From Mucilaginibacter pedocola (lineage in GTDB: Bacteria > Bacteroidota > Bacteroidia > Sphingobacteriales > Sphingobacteriaceae): a stretch of 64,000 nucleotides of DNA. Under the pieces are notes generated by a model. That model did not search any database. It was given only the letters and a program-made list of their open reading frames with translations, and was not told the origin of the DNA. The stretch spans positions 124,001 to 188,000 of the forward strand of contig NZ_MBTF01000023.1 in assembly GCF_002013915.1 (NCBI RefSeq), written 5' to 3'. The position numbers were made by a program, and so were the translations under genes. Below, in pieces: positions 7,836 through 14,971 of the stretch. Every line of letters begins with the position of its first letter. Position 1 is the first letter of the stretch.

Positions 7836-8055
7836 CTTTTTAAGGCACCCGGGAAAACAATTCAATTAAATTAAACAAGCCGCAAATAGCAAGGGTTAAA
7901 AACTTTGCCATAAGCGCGGCCTTCTAAATACAAGGCTCTGCAAATGCGCCGGCCGTTCAATACTTTAAAGCGTAATCTTATTTTCTTACGGCCGAACCGA
8001 TACCAGGTTACAGGCCATTAACTTAAGTTCATGTTGAGGACCGAATATTTCCGGT
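7836..8055. other. Unassigned spacer between sRNA copies 2 and 3
   Basis: About 220 bases with no convincing reading frame, hairpin terminator or repeat match to the rest of the array. It is why the copy 2 to copy 3 interval is longer than the copy 1 to copy 2 interval. I see nothing that can be named in it. Confidence 0.5.
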
Positions 8056-8059
8056 ATCG

Positions 8060-8078
8060 TTCCCCAATTTCCCCAAAA
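8060..8078 (+). promoter_or_regulatory. Upstream activator-like element, sRNA copy 3
   Basis: TTCCCCAATTTCCCCAAAA, identical to 7635-7653. The distance from its last base to the -24 T is again 81 bases. Downstream of it, TTTTTCTACAATTTAAATT resembles the matching part of copy 1 (7425-7445). Confidence 0.55.
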
Positions 8079-8158
8079 ATGTGAAGTTTTTCTACAATTT
8101 AAATTTTGATAAAGAGGAGAAATGCCCTTTTGCCTTATAATTAAGCGCTTTTGAAGTT

Positions 8159-8173
8159 TGGCATAAGTGTTGA
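8159..8173 (+). promoter_or_regulatory. Sigma-54-type -24/-12 promoter, sRNA copy 3
   Basis: TGGCATAAGTGTTGA: TGGCA and TTG at RpoN spacing. The region just upstream (ATAATTAAGC and TTTTGAAGT) is shared with copy 1. Confidence 0.6.
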
Positions 8174-8182
8174 ATTAGAGTT

Positions 8183-8259
8183 AATACCCTTCTCAAAGGG
8201 TGTTTTTCATAGGTAGATGTAGGGCCGGCAAAACTGCGAGAGTTTTATCGGCCTTTTTT
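8183..8259 (+). ncRNA. Tandem small RNA, copy 3 of 3
   Basis: Same hairpin-linker-terminator layout as copies 1 and 2, with the 48-base core at 8180-8227 fully conserved. It begins about 425 bases after copy 2. It is the copy nearest the ferritin-like gene at 8422, but its own terminator separates it from that gene. Its linker is complementary to 8416-8428 (CTACTTATGAAAA, around the ferritin-like start codon) with 12 Watson-Crick pairs and one G-U. Confidence 0.7.
8223..8259 (+). terminator. Terminator of sRNA copy 3
   Basis: GGCCG-GC-AAAACT / AGTTTT-AT-CGGCC with a GCGAG loop, then T6 at 8254-8259. Confidence 0.8.
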
Positions 8260-8282
8260 GTTTTAAATACCTTACTCTTTTA

Positions 8283-8342
8283 TCAGCTACTCCCGCAACG
8301 GCTACTCTCGTTTCAGCTACTCTCCAAACGGCTAACAAGTTT
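8283..8342 (+). repeat. Two-unit 30-bp tandem repeat
   Basis: Two adjacent 30-base units, each starting TCAGCTACTC and containing AACGGCTA (8283-8312 and 8313-8342), between the last small RNA terminator and the ferritin-like gene. The copies differ at several positions. It may be a binding site or only a slippage product. Confidence 0.5.
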
Positions 8343-8421
8343 ATTATCAGGCTCAATCTAACATGACCGGTAATGCGTTTGTCTATTTAATTAATCAATA
8401 CAAAGTAATTATAAACTACTT

Positions 8422-9114
8422 ATGAAAACAGACACTAACTTAACTACAGGCGGAGCGAATATGGCCAGGCGGTCGTTCCTGCGCTATGCCGGGGCAAGTG
8501 CCGCAACTGTGGCTATCCTGGGCGCAGCATCCTGCCGCAGCGAACAGATACCGCACCCGGTTGATGCTACTGATATTGGCTCGGGCGACATTGGTATACT
8601 AAACTATGCCTATGCGCTGGAACAATTAGAGGCTGCCTTTTACATGCAGGTTGTGGCAACACCCTACAGCGGCATCTCCACTTCAGAAACAGCTTACCTT
8701 ACCGACATTCGCGACCACGAGGTGCTGCACCGCGATTTCTTTAAAACAGCTTTAGGCAGCGCTGCTATAAAAGGCCTTACGCCCGATTTTTCAACCATCA
8801 ACTTCAGCGACCGTGCAAGTGTATTGGGCGCAGCAAAGTTGTTTGAAGATACAGGCGTAAAAGCTTATGATGGTGCTGGTTACCTGATACAAAGCCCCGA
8901 CTATTTAACCATTGCAGGCAAAATAGTTTCGGTAGAAGCAAGGCATGCCGCGTTAATAGCTAACTTAATTACCCCAGGCAGTTTTGTAAACCCCGATCAG
9001 GTAGATGAGAACGGCATTAACAGGTCGGCATCTATAGCTGAAATACTCAGCGCGGTAAATGGTTTCCTTAAAACCAAGGTAATAGCATCAAGTTTCGGTT
9101 ACGATAAAGTATAA
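8422..9114 (+). CDS. Ferritin-like domain protein with Tat signal and lipobox (Ferritin_2 type)
   Basis: 230 residues. The N-terminus has a twin-arginine motif (ARRSFLRYAG, residues 15-24) and a hydrophobic stretch ending in LGAASC (Cys38), so export in folded form and lipid anchoring are likely. A second possible start is the Met at residue 14 (8461). The body is a four-helix ferritin-like domain of the type in plant desiccation-related proteins: EQLEAAFYMQ, DHEVLHRDF (ExxH), FEDTGVKAYDGAG and VEARHAAL (ExxH) supply the expected metal ligands. Enzymatic activity is not established for the family. The next gene, 5 bases downstream, encodes a paralogue. The start codon region could pair with the linker of the small RNAs upstream. 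Confidence 0.85.
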   Translation: MKTDTNLTTGGANMARRSFLRYAGASAATVAILGAASCRSEQIPHPVDATDIGSGDIGILNYAYALEQLEAAFYMQVVATPYSGISTSETAYLTDIRDHEVLHRDFFKTALGSAAIKGLTPDFSTINFSDRASVLGAAKLFEDTGVKAYDGAGYLIQSPDYLTIAGKIVSVEARHAALIANLITPGSFVNPDQVDENGINRSASIAEILSAVNGFLKTKVIASSFGYDKV

Positions 9115-9118
9115 CGCC

Positions 9119-9976
9119 ATGAATTTATTTGAAATAATAGACGAAATAGAAAAAGTTGACCCGGAGATACACGAAAGGTTAAACCCGCGCCGTGCGGCCA
9201 TAAAAAATATCACCAGCTTTGGCTCAAAAGTAGCGGTTGCTGCTTTGCCATTTGCCTTGGGTACCATGTTTAAAAAAGCATACGCCGCCGCATCAACTGC
9301 CGATGTTATTGGCGTGTTGAACTACGCCTTAACATTAGAGTACCTGGAGGCGGGTTTCTACAACCAGGGAACTTCTAAAGCAGGCTTGTTCCCCGGCTCA
9401 GATACCCAATACATCAACAAAATTACTGCCGACGAAAACAATCACGTTACTTTTCTTAAAAATGTGATAGGTTCGTTAGGCGGTACCGCCGTAGCTGCAC
9501 CAACTGTAGATTATACCGGCGGCAACAACAAGGGCGGCGGTCCGTTCCCTACAGTATTTACCAATTACGATACCTTTTTAGCTGTTGCGCAGGTGTTTGA
9601 AGATACCGGTGTGCGTGCTTATAAAGGTGCTGCGCCGATTTTGATAAACAACCAGGTAGTGTTAACTGCTGCATTGGGTATACACGCGGTAGAAGCACGC
9701 CACGCATCGGCCATACGTAAATTACGTAACGACAGGGCTAACGGCGCAACCGCAAAACCTACTATTTACCCTTACATAGTAAGCAGCGCATCGTTAGGCA
9801 ACGATACCGGTGTTTCTGTAGCCAACGGCAACTACGCAGGCGAAGAAAACCAAACACAGGGTGGCGTAAATTTAAGTTCGCTGGCTTCAACAGCTGTAGT
9901 AACTGCCGCTTTTGATGAGCCACTTACCAAAGACCAGGTATTGGCCCTGCTGGTAGGTTCGTTTATTGTGAACTAA
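9119..9976 (+). CDS. Ferritin-like domain protein, paralogue of the upstream gene (Ferritin_2 type)
   Basis: 285 residues. It starts with a 25-residue charged leader, then NPRRAAIKNITSF followed by a hydrophobic run ending AYA-AA near residue 56, probably a Tat-type or unusual signal. The ferritin-like core has LEYLEAGFYNQG, DENNHVTFL (ExxH), FEDTGVRAYKGAA and VEARHASAIRKL (ExxH), the same ligand pattern as the preceding protein. A glycine/asparagine-rich insertion (GGNNKGGGPF) and a C-terminal extension of about 80 residues make it longer. It is co-transcribed with the previous gene (gap of 4 bases) and ends before a strong bidirectional terminator. An envelope stress or desiccation role is inferred from the family name only. 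Confidence 0.85.
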   Translation: MNLFEIIDEIEKVDPEIHERLNPRRAAIKNITSFGSKVAVAALPFALGTMFKKAYAAASTADVIGVLNYALTLEYLEAGFYNQGTSKAGLFPGSDTQYINKITADENNHVTFLKNVIGSLGGTAVAAPTVDYTGGNNKGGGPFPTVFTNYDTFLAVAQVFEDTGVRAYKGAAPILINNQVVLTAALGIHAVEARHASAIRKLRNDRANGATAKPTIYPYIVSSASLGNDTGVSVANGNYAGEENQTQGGVNLSSLASTAVVTAAFDEPLTKDQVLALLVGSFIVN

Positions 9977-10008
9977 CGCTATTCTCTCCAAAAAGATCAG
10001 CTAAATAA

Positions 10009-10040
10009 AAACGGCCGCGGGGTAATTCCCGCGGCCGTTT
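10009..10040. terminator. Bidirectional terminator between convergent genes
   Basis: Perfect arms AAACGGCCGCGGG and CCCGCGGCCGTTT around a six-base loop, between the ferritin-like operon (+) and the Gln-rich protein gene (-). Confidence 0.8.
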
Positions 10041-10069
10041 GCATTATAAGGCTTTTGCTTACCGGTAGC

Positions 10070-12031
10070 TTAGGGCCTACCGGGGCGGTTCTGTTGCTGC
10101 TGTTGCTGGCGTTGCTGCTCGCGCTGTTGTTCTTGTTGTTGGCGCTGTTGCTCACGCTGCTGGCGTTGCTGCTCCATCTGTTGCTGGCGAGCTTGTTCTT
10201 GCTGCTGCCTTTGTTGCTCCTGCTGTTGTTGGCGCTGTTGCTCTTGCTGCTGGCGTTGCTGCTGTTGCTGTTGTTCGCGAGCCTGACGCTGTTGCTCCAT
10301 TTGTTGTTGGCGTGCTTGTTCCTGCTGCTGCCTTTGTTGCTCTTGTTGCTGTTGGCGCTGCTGTTCCTGTTGTTGGCGCATTTGCTGTTGTTGCTGTTCA
10401 CGCTGCTGGCGTTGTTGCTCCATTTGTTGCTGGCGCTGCTGTTCTTGCTGCTGCCTTTGTTGCTCCTGTTGCTGTTGGCGCTGCTGCTCTTGTTGCTGCC
10501 TTTGCTGATCCATTTGCTGCTGACGGGCCTGATCTTGCTGTTGCTTCAGTTGGTCTTGTTGCTGCTGTTGGCGCTGTTGTTGTATTTGTTGCCTTTGCTG
10601 TTCACGTACCTGCTGTTGTTGTTGGTCGGCTTGCTGGCGAGCTTGTTCTTGCTGTTGCCTTTGCTGATCTTGCTGCTGGCGGCGTTGCTCCCGTTGTTGG
10701 TCTGCCTGCTGGCGCTGCTGGTCGGTCTGCTGGCTGCGCTGTTGCTCCCATTGCTGGCGGCGCTGTTCGCGTTGCTGATCGGCTTGTTGGCGCTGCTGGT
10801 CGGTTTGCTGGCTACGTTGTTGCTCCCATTGCTGGCGGCGTTGGTCGCGCTGTTGGTCGGCCTGCTGGCGTTGCTGATCGGTTTGCTGGCTGCGGTCGAC
10901 CTGCATTTGTTGGCGTTGTTGTTCGCGTGCCTGGCGTTGCTGGTCGGCTTGCTGCCCTTGTGCGTTGGCATCTATAGGGCGGCGCGTTGGCCTGTCGGCA
11001 GTTCCTTGCTGCCCGTCGGGCCTTCTGAAGCCGCCGTTGCCACCGTTTTGTTGTGCGCCGGGTACATTAGGGCGGTCGTTGTTGTACGCAGGCCTATCGT
11101 TACCGTTGCGCACAAAGCGGCTGTTGTTTGAGCGTGCTTCGTTGGCTAACCTTGCGGCATTATCACGCTGGCTAACTATACCTGCGCGGCGGTCGCGGCC
11201 GCCTATACCCTGGTTAGGGTTCTCGCGTCTGTAAGCTGCACCATCTATCACTGTCGATGGGCGTGCACCACGGTCGCGGCGGATATCGGGCCTGTAAAAA
11301 TTAACCGTATTGCGGTTAAAGGTATTGCGCGATGGGCGGTCGATATTGTTAATGGTATACATCCTTACCGGGCGATTGGTGCGGCGTTGAATATCCTCGC
11401 GGCGCGGGCCGGTAACGTACACGCGGTTATTATACCTGTAGGTATTGCGTATAAAGTTACTATGTACATATATGGTACGCACACGGGCATAAGGCACGCA
11501 GTAGTTATACACGTTGGTGTAGTTGATGTAAGCATATGGCGCAAACGACCAGTAGAAATCCGGAACGGAGTAGCTGTTATAATAATCGTCGCCATAGTAG
11601 GCATTATAGCTGTAGTCGGGTGTCATTGGTGCCCAGCCGTAGTAGCCGTCGCCATCGCGCCAGTCAACCCAGGCGGGTGCCCATTCGCTGCCGGGTACCC
11701 ATTCCCAGCCATAGTAATCATCATAGGTCCAGCGGCCATAGTGGAAGGTTGCCCATCCCCATTCAAAATCGCTTACCCAAGTATTGCCGTAGTTGGTGTA
11801 CACCCAGTGCCCGTTGGTTACATAAGGGCGAAAATCCTGGTCAACATCAGGCAGCCATACGTCGCCATACTTGGCATCGTAAACCCAAGTGCCATAGGGC
11901 GACAGTTGGTCGTAAAAATCCTGTGTGGATATATATTGGCCGCCATCCTGGGCGGAGCTTTTTGCAGGGGCAATTGCCACCAACATGATGGCTAAAAGTG
12001 CTGTCCCCCATAATTTTGTTAACGCTTTCAT
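10070..12031 (-). CDS. Secreted protein with DUF6600-like Trp/Tyr-rich domain and long Gln-rich tail
   Basis: 653 residues from MKALTKLWG. An earlier in-frame ATG (12097) adds 22 residues in front of a good signal peptide and is less likely. The signal peptide ends at AKSSAQ. Residues about 30-180 hold repeated W/Y-G motifs (YGTWVYD, GHWVYTNYG, GRWTYDDYYGWEWVPG, YYGWAPM), like the DUF6600 domain of Bacteroidota envelope proteins. An Arg/Asn-rich linker follows. The last 270 or so residues are almost only Q, R and E, with a 26-residue unit (QQTDQQRQQADQQREQRRQQ plus WEQQRS) repeated about three times and a second QQEQQRQQQ/EQARQQQMEQ unit. The tail should form a long helix or stay disordered. 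Function is unknown; it is probably periplasmic or surface-attached. The tail length is prone to change by recombination. Confidence 0.8.
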   Translation of the reverse strand: MKALTKLWGTALLAIMLVAIAPAKSSAQDGGQYISTQDFYDQLSPYGTWVYDAKYGDVWLPDVDQDFRPYVTNGHWVYTNYGNTWVSDFEWGWATFHYGRWTYDDYYGWEWVPGSEWAPAWVDWRDGDGYYGWAPMTPDYSYNAYYGDDYYNSYSVPDFYWSFAPYAYINYTNVYNYCVPYARVRTIYVHSNFIRNTYRYNNRVYVTGPRREDIQRRTNRPVRMYTINNIDRPSRNTFNRNTVNFYRPDIRRDRGARPSTVIDGAAYRRENPNQGIGGRDRRAGIVSQRDNAARLANEARSNNSRFVRNGNDRPAYNNDRPNVPGAQQNGGNGGFRRPDGQQGTADRPTRRPIDANAQGQQADQQRQAREQQRQQMQVDRSQQTDQQRQQADQQRDQRRQQWEQQRSQQTDQQRQQADQQREQRRQQWEQQRSQQTDQQRQQADQQREQRRQQQDQQRQQQEQARQQADQQQQQVREQQRQQIQQQRQQQQQDQLKQQQDQARQQQMDQQRQQQEQQRQQQQEQQRQQQEQQRQQQMEQQRQQREQQQQQMRQQQEQQRQQQQEQQRQQQEQARQQQMEQQRQAREQQQQQQRQQQEQQRQQQQEQQRQQQEQARQQQMEQQRQQREQQRQQQEQQREQQRQQQQQQNRPGRP

Positions 12032-12215
12032 AATATATTCGAATAAGATAGGCTTATATGCAGGTAAGACTACGCCAAGTATAAAACGTTTAAACAATAA
12101 ATAGTTTTAAGCCTTATATTGTGTAACAAATGTGCGGCAGATAAATTGTGGAGAGATAAACCCGTATCTGCCCCATCTTTTTAATAATTTTGAAGGCATT
12201 TTTAAACCCATACTT

Positions 12216-13178
12216 ATGAGCACCATCAACATCCCTCGCCTCGACTTAAATACCTACGTAAACGGCAGCGCCGAAGAAAGGAAACAGTTTTCTGACGCTA
12301 TTGGCAGTGCCTTTAACGAAACGGGCTTTGTTACCATAACCAACCATGGTTTAAGCAAAGAGCTGATGGATAAATTATACGAGCAGGTAAAAGCTTTATT
12401 TGCGCTGCCCGAAGCTACCAAGCAACAATACGAAATACCCGAATTGGCTGGCCAGCGCGGCTATACAGGCAAAAACAAAGAAACTGCTAAAGGCTTTAAA
12501 GTGCCCGACTTGAAAGAGTTTTGGCAGATAGGGCAGATAGACCCCGAAGAAACCGCCAGCAAAGAAGACTACCCGGATAACATGACGGTTGCCGAACTGC
12601 CCGAGTTTAACAGCACTACCGAAGAGGTTTACCAAAAACTGGAAGCTGCCGGTAAACACCTGCTGCGCGCTATTGCCGTGTATTTAGAATTGCCCGAGAA
12701 TTATTTTGATGATAAAGTAGAGCATGGCAATTCGATATTGCGCACGCTGCACTACTTCCCGATAGAGGACCCGGATAGCCTGCCTGATGACGCCGTACGC
12801 GCCGGAGCACACGAAGATATTAACCTCATCACTCTGCTGATAGGTGCCAGTGCTGATGGTTTAGAGTTGCTAACCCGCGAGAACAAATGGTTCCCGGTAA
12901 CAGCTTTTGGTGAAGACCTGGTAGTGAATGTAGGTGATATGCTGCAACGCCTGACCAACAATAAACTAAAATCGACCACGCACCGTGTAGTAAACCCGCC
13001 GCGCGAACTGATGAAGAACTCGCGTTTCTCGGTTCCGTTCTTCCTGCACCCCAAATCAGATATGGACCTAACAAGCCTGCCATCAACAATTGATGCCGAG
13101 CACCCCAAAGTGTATAGCGATATGACGGCAGGGGAGTATTTGGATGAACGATTGAGAGAGATAGGGTTGAAGAAGTAA
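12216..13178 (+). CDS. 2-oxoglutarate/Fe(II)-dependent oxygenase, isopenicillin-N-synthase-like
   Basis: 320 residues starting MSTINIPRLDL; an ATG 28 codons upstream would precede this natural domain start. The N-terminal DIOX_N part contains FNETGFVTITNHGL. The double-stranded beta-helix core has the iron ligands in AHEDINLITLL (H and D) and STTHRVVNPP (H, followed by the 2OG-binding arginine within NSRFSVPFFLHP). The length is normal for the family. Such cytoplasmic enzymes hydroxylate or oxidise small molecules, but specificity cannot be inferred and no biosynthetic genes adjoin it. It is a single-gene unit, ended by a perfect 16-bp terminator stem. Confidence 0.88.
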   Translation: MSTINIPRLDLNTYVNGSAEERKQFSDAIGSAFNETGFVTITNHGLSKELMDKLYEQVKALFALPEATKQQYEIPELAGQRGYTGKNKETAKGFKVPDLKEFWQIGQIDPEETASKEDYPDNMTVAELPEFNSTTEEVYQKLEAAGKHLLRAIAVYLELPENYFDDKVEHGNSILRTLHYFPIEDPDSLPDDAVRAGAHEDINLITLLIGASADGLELLTRENKWFPVTAFGEDLVVNVGDMLQRLTNNKLKSTTHRVVNPPRELMKNSRFSVPFFLHPKSDMDLTSLPSTIDAEHPKVYSDMTAGEYLDERLREIGLKK

Positions 13179-13195
13179 CCTGTCGACATAATTAT

Positions 13196-13230
13196 AAAAA
13201 GGGCGAAAATCGAAGATTTTCGCCCTTTTT
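13196..13230. terminator. Bidirectional intrinsic terminator
   Basis: A perfect 16-bp stem, AAAAAGGGCGAAAATC / GATTTTCGCCCTTTTT, with a GAA loop. It starts 17 bases after the oxygenase stop codon. Confidence 0.85.
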
Positions 13231-13241
13231 CTTTTACCTCC

Positions 13242-13402
13242 ATGTCATTTCGACGAACAGAAGCGAGGGGAAGCGTAAGGTGTGAGGAGAAATCTTCGAC
13301 ACAATGCAATGCAGTCATGCAAGGCGATAATACATTGCGTCGAAGTTTTCTCACACTCGCCTTTCACGCACATGCCATCCGCACACCGGTTCGAAATGAC
13401 AT
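13242..13402. repeat. Inverted-repeat element, TGTCATTTCGA type (copy 1)
   Basis: About 161 bases with termini ATGTCATTTCGA and TCGAAATGACAT. Internal partly paired segments are GAGAAATCTTCGAC and GTCGAAGTTTTCTC. No coding capacity. Related elements occur at 17393, 28192, 33176, 52045 and 52160, always between genes. MITE-like or structured intergenic repeat. Confidence 0.8.
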
Positions 13403-13433
13403 CGTGGTAGTAGTGTTTTCTTTCCTTCCTTTT

Positions 13434-14837
13434 CTACTCCAACACCACCTTCTGATGCTGATACGGTATCTCAATATTAGCAAATCCCTTTTCGCTTAGC
13501 TTTTCGGCAAAGTGCTGCTGTACTTCGTATTCGCCGTGCACCAAAAACAATTGTTTAACTACAGCCGGGTCCTGGCAACTGAGGAAGTGGAGCAGGTCGT
13601 CGTAGTCGCCATGGGCACTCATGCTTTTTATCGACTGTACTTCGGCATTTACCCGGTATTGCTCGCCAAAAATATGTACTTCCTTTTCGCCACGGGTCAG
13701 GCGGCCGCCAAGTGAGTTGGGTTCGGCGTAGCCTACCATCAAGATCGTGTTCTTTTGGTTGCTGATGTTGTTTTTGATGTGGTGCTTCACCCGGCCGGCC
13801 TCGGCCATGCCCGATGAGGAGATGATAACGCATGGGCGCACATCATCATTTAGCGCAATAGATTCCTGCGAGCTTTGAATGAACTTCAATCCTTTAAAGC
13901 CGAACGGGTCGGCATCTACCTTTAGTACTTCTTTTACCCCGTTGTTATAAACCTCGGGGTGATCTTTTAATACCTGCGTAGCTTTTTCGGATAGCGGGCT
14001 ATCTACATAATACGGCACATCGGGCAATACACCTTTTAGTTCCAAAGCATTCAATGCGTAAAGTAATTCCTGCGTGCGCCCTACGCTGAACGCGGGTATA
14101 ATTACTTTGCCTTTCTTTACCTCGCAGGTATGCTTTATTACTTCCAGCAAGGCATCCTCTATCGGGCCGATATCTTTATGCAAGCTGTCGCCATAGGTCG
14201 ATTCTAATAAAATATAGTCTGCCTGCGGGAATGTTTGCGGGTTTTTCAGCAGCAGGTCGCCGTAACGGCCAACATCGCCGCTGAAGGTGATATAGGTTTT
14301 CTTGCCGTTCTCTATCACCCTGATGTGTACCGCAGCGCTGCCCAGTACGTGCCCGGCATCGGTAAATTTAAATTTTACGTTTTGGTTGATGTGGTAAGGC
14401 TCGTGATAATCTACTATTTTAAACAGGCTCAAAGCCTTAATTACATCTTCTTCGGTATACAAGGCTTCTAAAAGCGGCTGCCCTTTGCGGGCGCGGTGCT
14501 TGTTGCTGTATTCAATATCCTGCATCTGTATCTTGGCCGAATCGAGCAGGAGTATCTTGCAGAGGTCCATTGTGGCGGCGGTGCAAAATATTTGTCCTTC
14601 AAAGCCTTCGGCTACCAGGCGTGGTATTAATCCGCAATGGTCTATGTGCGCGTGCGAGAGTATCAGGTAGTCAACTTTTTTTGGGTTAAAGCCAAAATGC
14701 TCGTTCATGTCTTCGGTTTGCTCGCCCAGGCCCTGGAATATGCCGCAATCTAACAATATGCCAGTGCCATCCTGTAAACGCAAAAGGTGTTTGCTGCCGG
14801 TAACATTACGGGCAGCCCCGTGAAAAGTAATATCCAT
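13434..14837 (-). CDS. Metallo-beta-lactamase/beta-CASP fold hydrolase (CPSF-type RNase-like)
   Basis: 467 residues from MDITFHGAARNVTGSKHLL, the usual start of this family; an ATG 13 codons earlier is unlikely. Motifs in order: LDCGIFQG, the metal site LILSHAHIDHCGLIP (HxHxDH, residues about 62-76), FTDAGHVLGSAAV, TFSGDVGRYG, and in the beta-CASP domain VIIPAFSVGRTQELLYAL, VDSPLSEKAT, VIISSSGMAEAGR and SMSAHGDYDDLL. This is the full set expected of beta-CASP nucleases acting on RNA. Substrate is not known; the family includes RNA 3'-processing and mRNA turnover enzymes. It is transcribed opposite to the BlaI-type regulator, sharing a 134-bp intergenic region that contains both operator palindromes. 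Confidence 0.92.
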   Translation of the reverse strand: MDITFHGAARNVTGSKHLLRLQDGTGILLDCGIFQGLGEQTEDMNEHFGFNPKKVDYLILSHAHIDHCGLIPRLVAEGFEGQIFCTAATMDLCKILLLDSAKIQMQDIEYSNKHRARKGQPLLEALYTEEDVIKALSLFKIVDYHEPYHINQNVKFKFTDAGHVLGSAAVHIRVIENGKKTYITFSGDVGRYGDLLLKNPQTFPQADYILLESTYGDSLHKDIGPIEDALLEVIKHTCEVKKGKVIIPAFSVGRTQELLYALNALELKGVLPDVPYYVDSPLSEKATQVLKDHPEVYNNGVKEVLKVDADPFGFKGLKFIQSSQESIALNDDVRPCVIISSSGMAEAGRVKHHIKNNISNQKNTILMVGYAEPNSLGGRLTRGEKEVHIFGEQYRVNAEVQSIKSMSAHGDYDDLLHFLSCQDPAVVKQLFLVHGEYEVQQHFAEKLSEKGFANIEIPYQHQKVVLE

Positions 14838-14897
14838 GTATAATTGGTTGTGGAATTTTAACAACCAAACATGCACATAAAAGTTTATTAAATAAAA

Positions 14898-14913
14898 AAC
14901 TAAACATTTAGTT
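14898..14913. promoter_or_regulatory. Palindromic operator-like site 1 for the BlaI-type repressor
   Basis: AACTAAACATTTAGTT is a perfect dyad (7+2+7). A second dyad with the same outer bases lies 48 bases further on. It overlaps the region just before a TAAATTTG -7 element. BlaI/MecI repressors bind such dyads in front of their own operons, so autoregulation is the natural reading. Confidence 0.65.
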
Positions 14914-14914
14914 G

Positions 14915-14922
14915 TAAATTTG
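14915..14922 (+). promoter_or_regulatory. -7 promoter element of the BlaI/M56 operon
   Basis: TAAATTTG is an exact TAnnTTTG match, 50 bases upstream of the ATG at 14972 and flanked by the two operator-like dyads. No clear -33 box was found. Confidence 0.5.
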
Positions 14923-14945
14923 CTTTATATATTTTAACTTCGTTT

Positions 14946-14961
14946 AACTAATAAATTAGTT
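14946..14961. promoter_or_regulatory. Palindromic operator-like site 2 for the BlaI-type repressor
   Basis: AACTAATAAATTAGTT is a perfect dyad (7+2+7), about 10 bases before the BlaI-type start codon. It shares AACTAA/TTAGTT with site 1. Confidence 0.65.
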
Positions 14962-14971
14962 CGTTTTTATC

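Noticed and set aside
7407..8259. CRISPR array
   Set aside because: Only three repeats, about 236 and 425 bases apart, with promoters and terminators, no short regular spacers and no cas genes.
7407..8259. Transposable element origin of the three RNA units
   Set aside because: No terminal inverted repeats, no target duplication visible and no transposase nearby. Conservation stops at the presumed RNA ends.
10055..11131. Long Leu-rich open frame opposite the Gln-rich gene
   Set aside because: CAG/CAA repeats read on the other strand give CTG/TTG, so an open Leu-rich frame is an automatic by-product. The minus strand has a signal peptide and a real N-terminal domain.
13242..13499. 85-codon plus-strand frame through the first TGTCATTTCGA repeat
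   Set aside because: The codons come from the repeat's arms and lie antisense to the end of the beta-CASP gene. No protein features.
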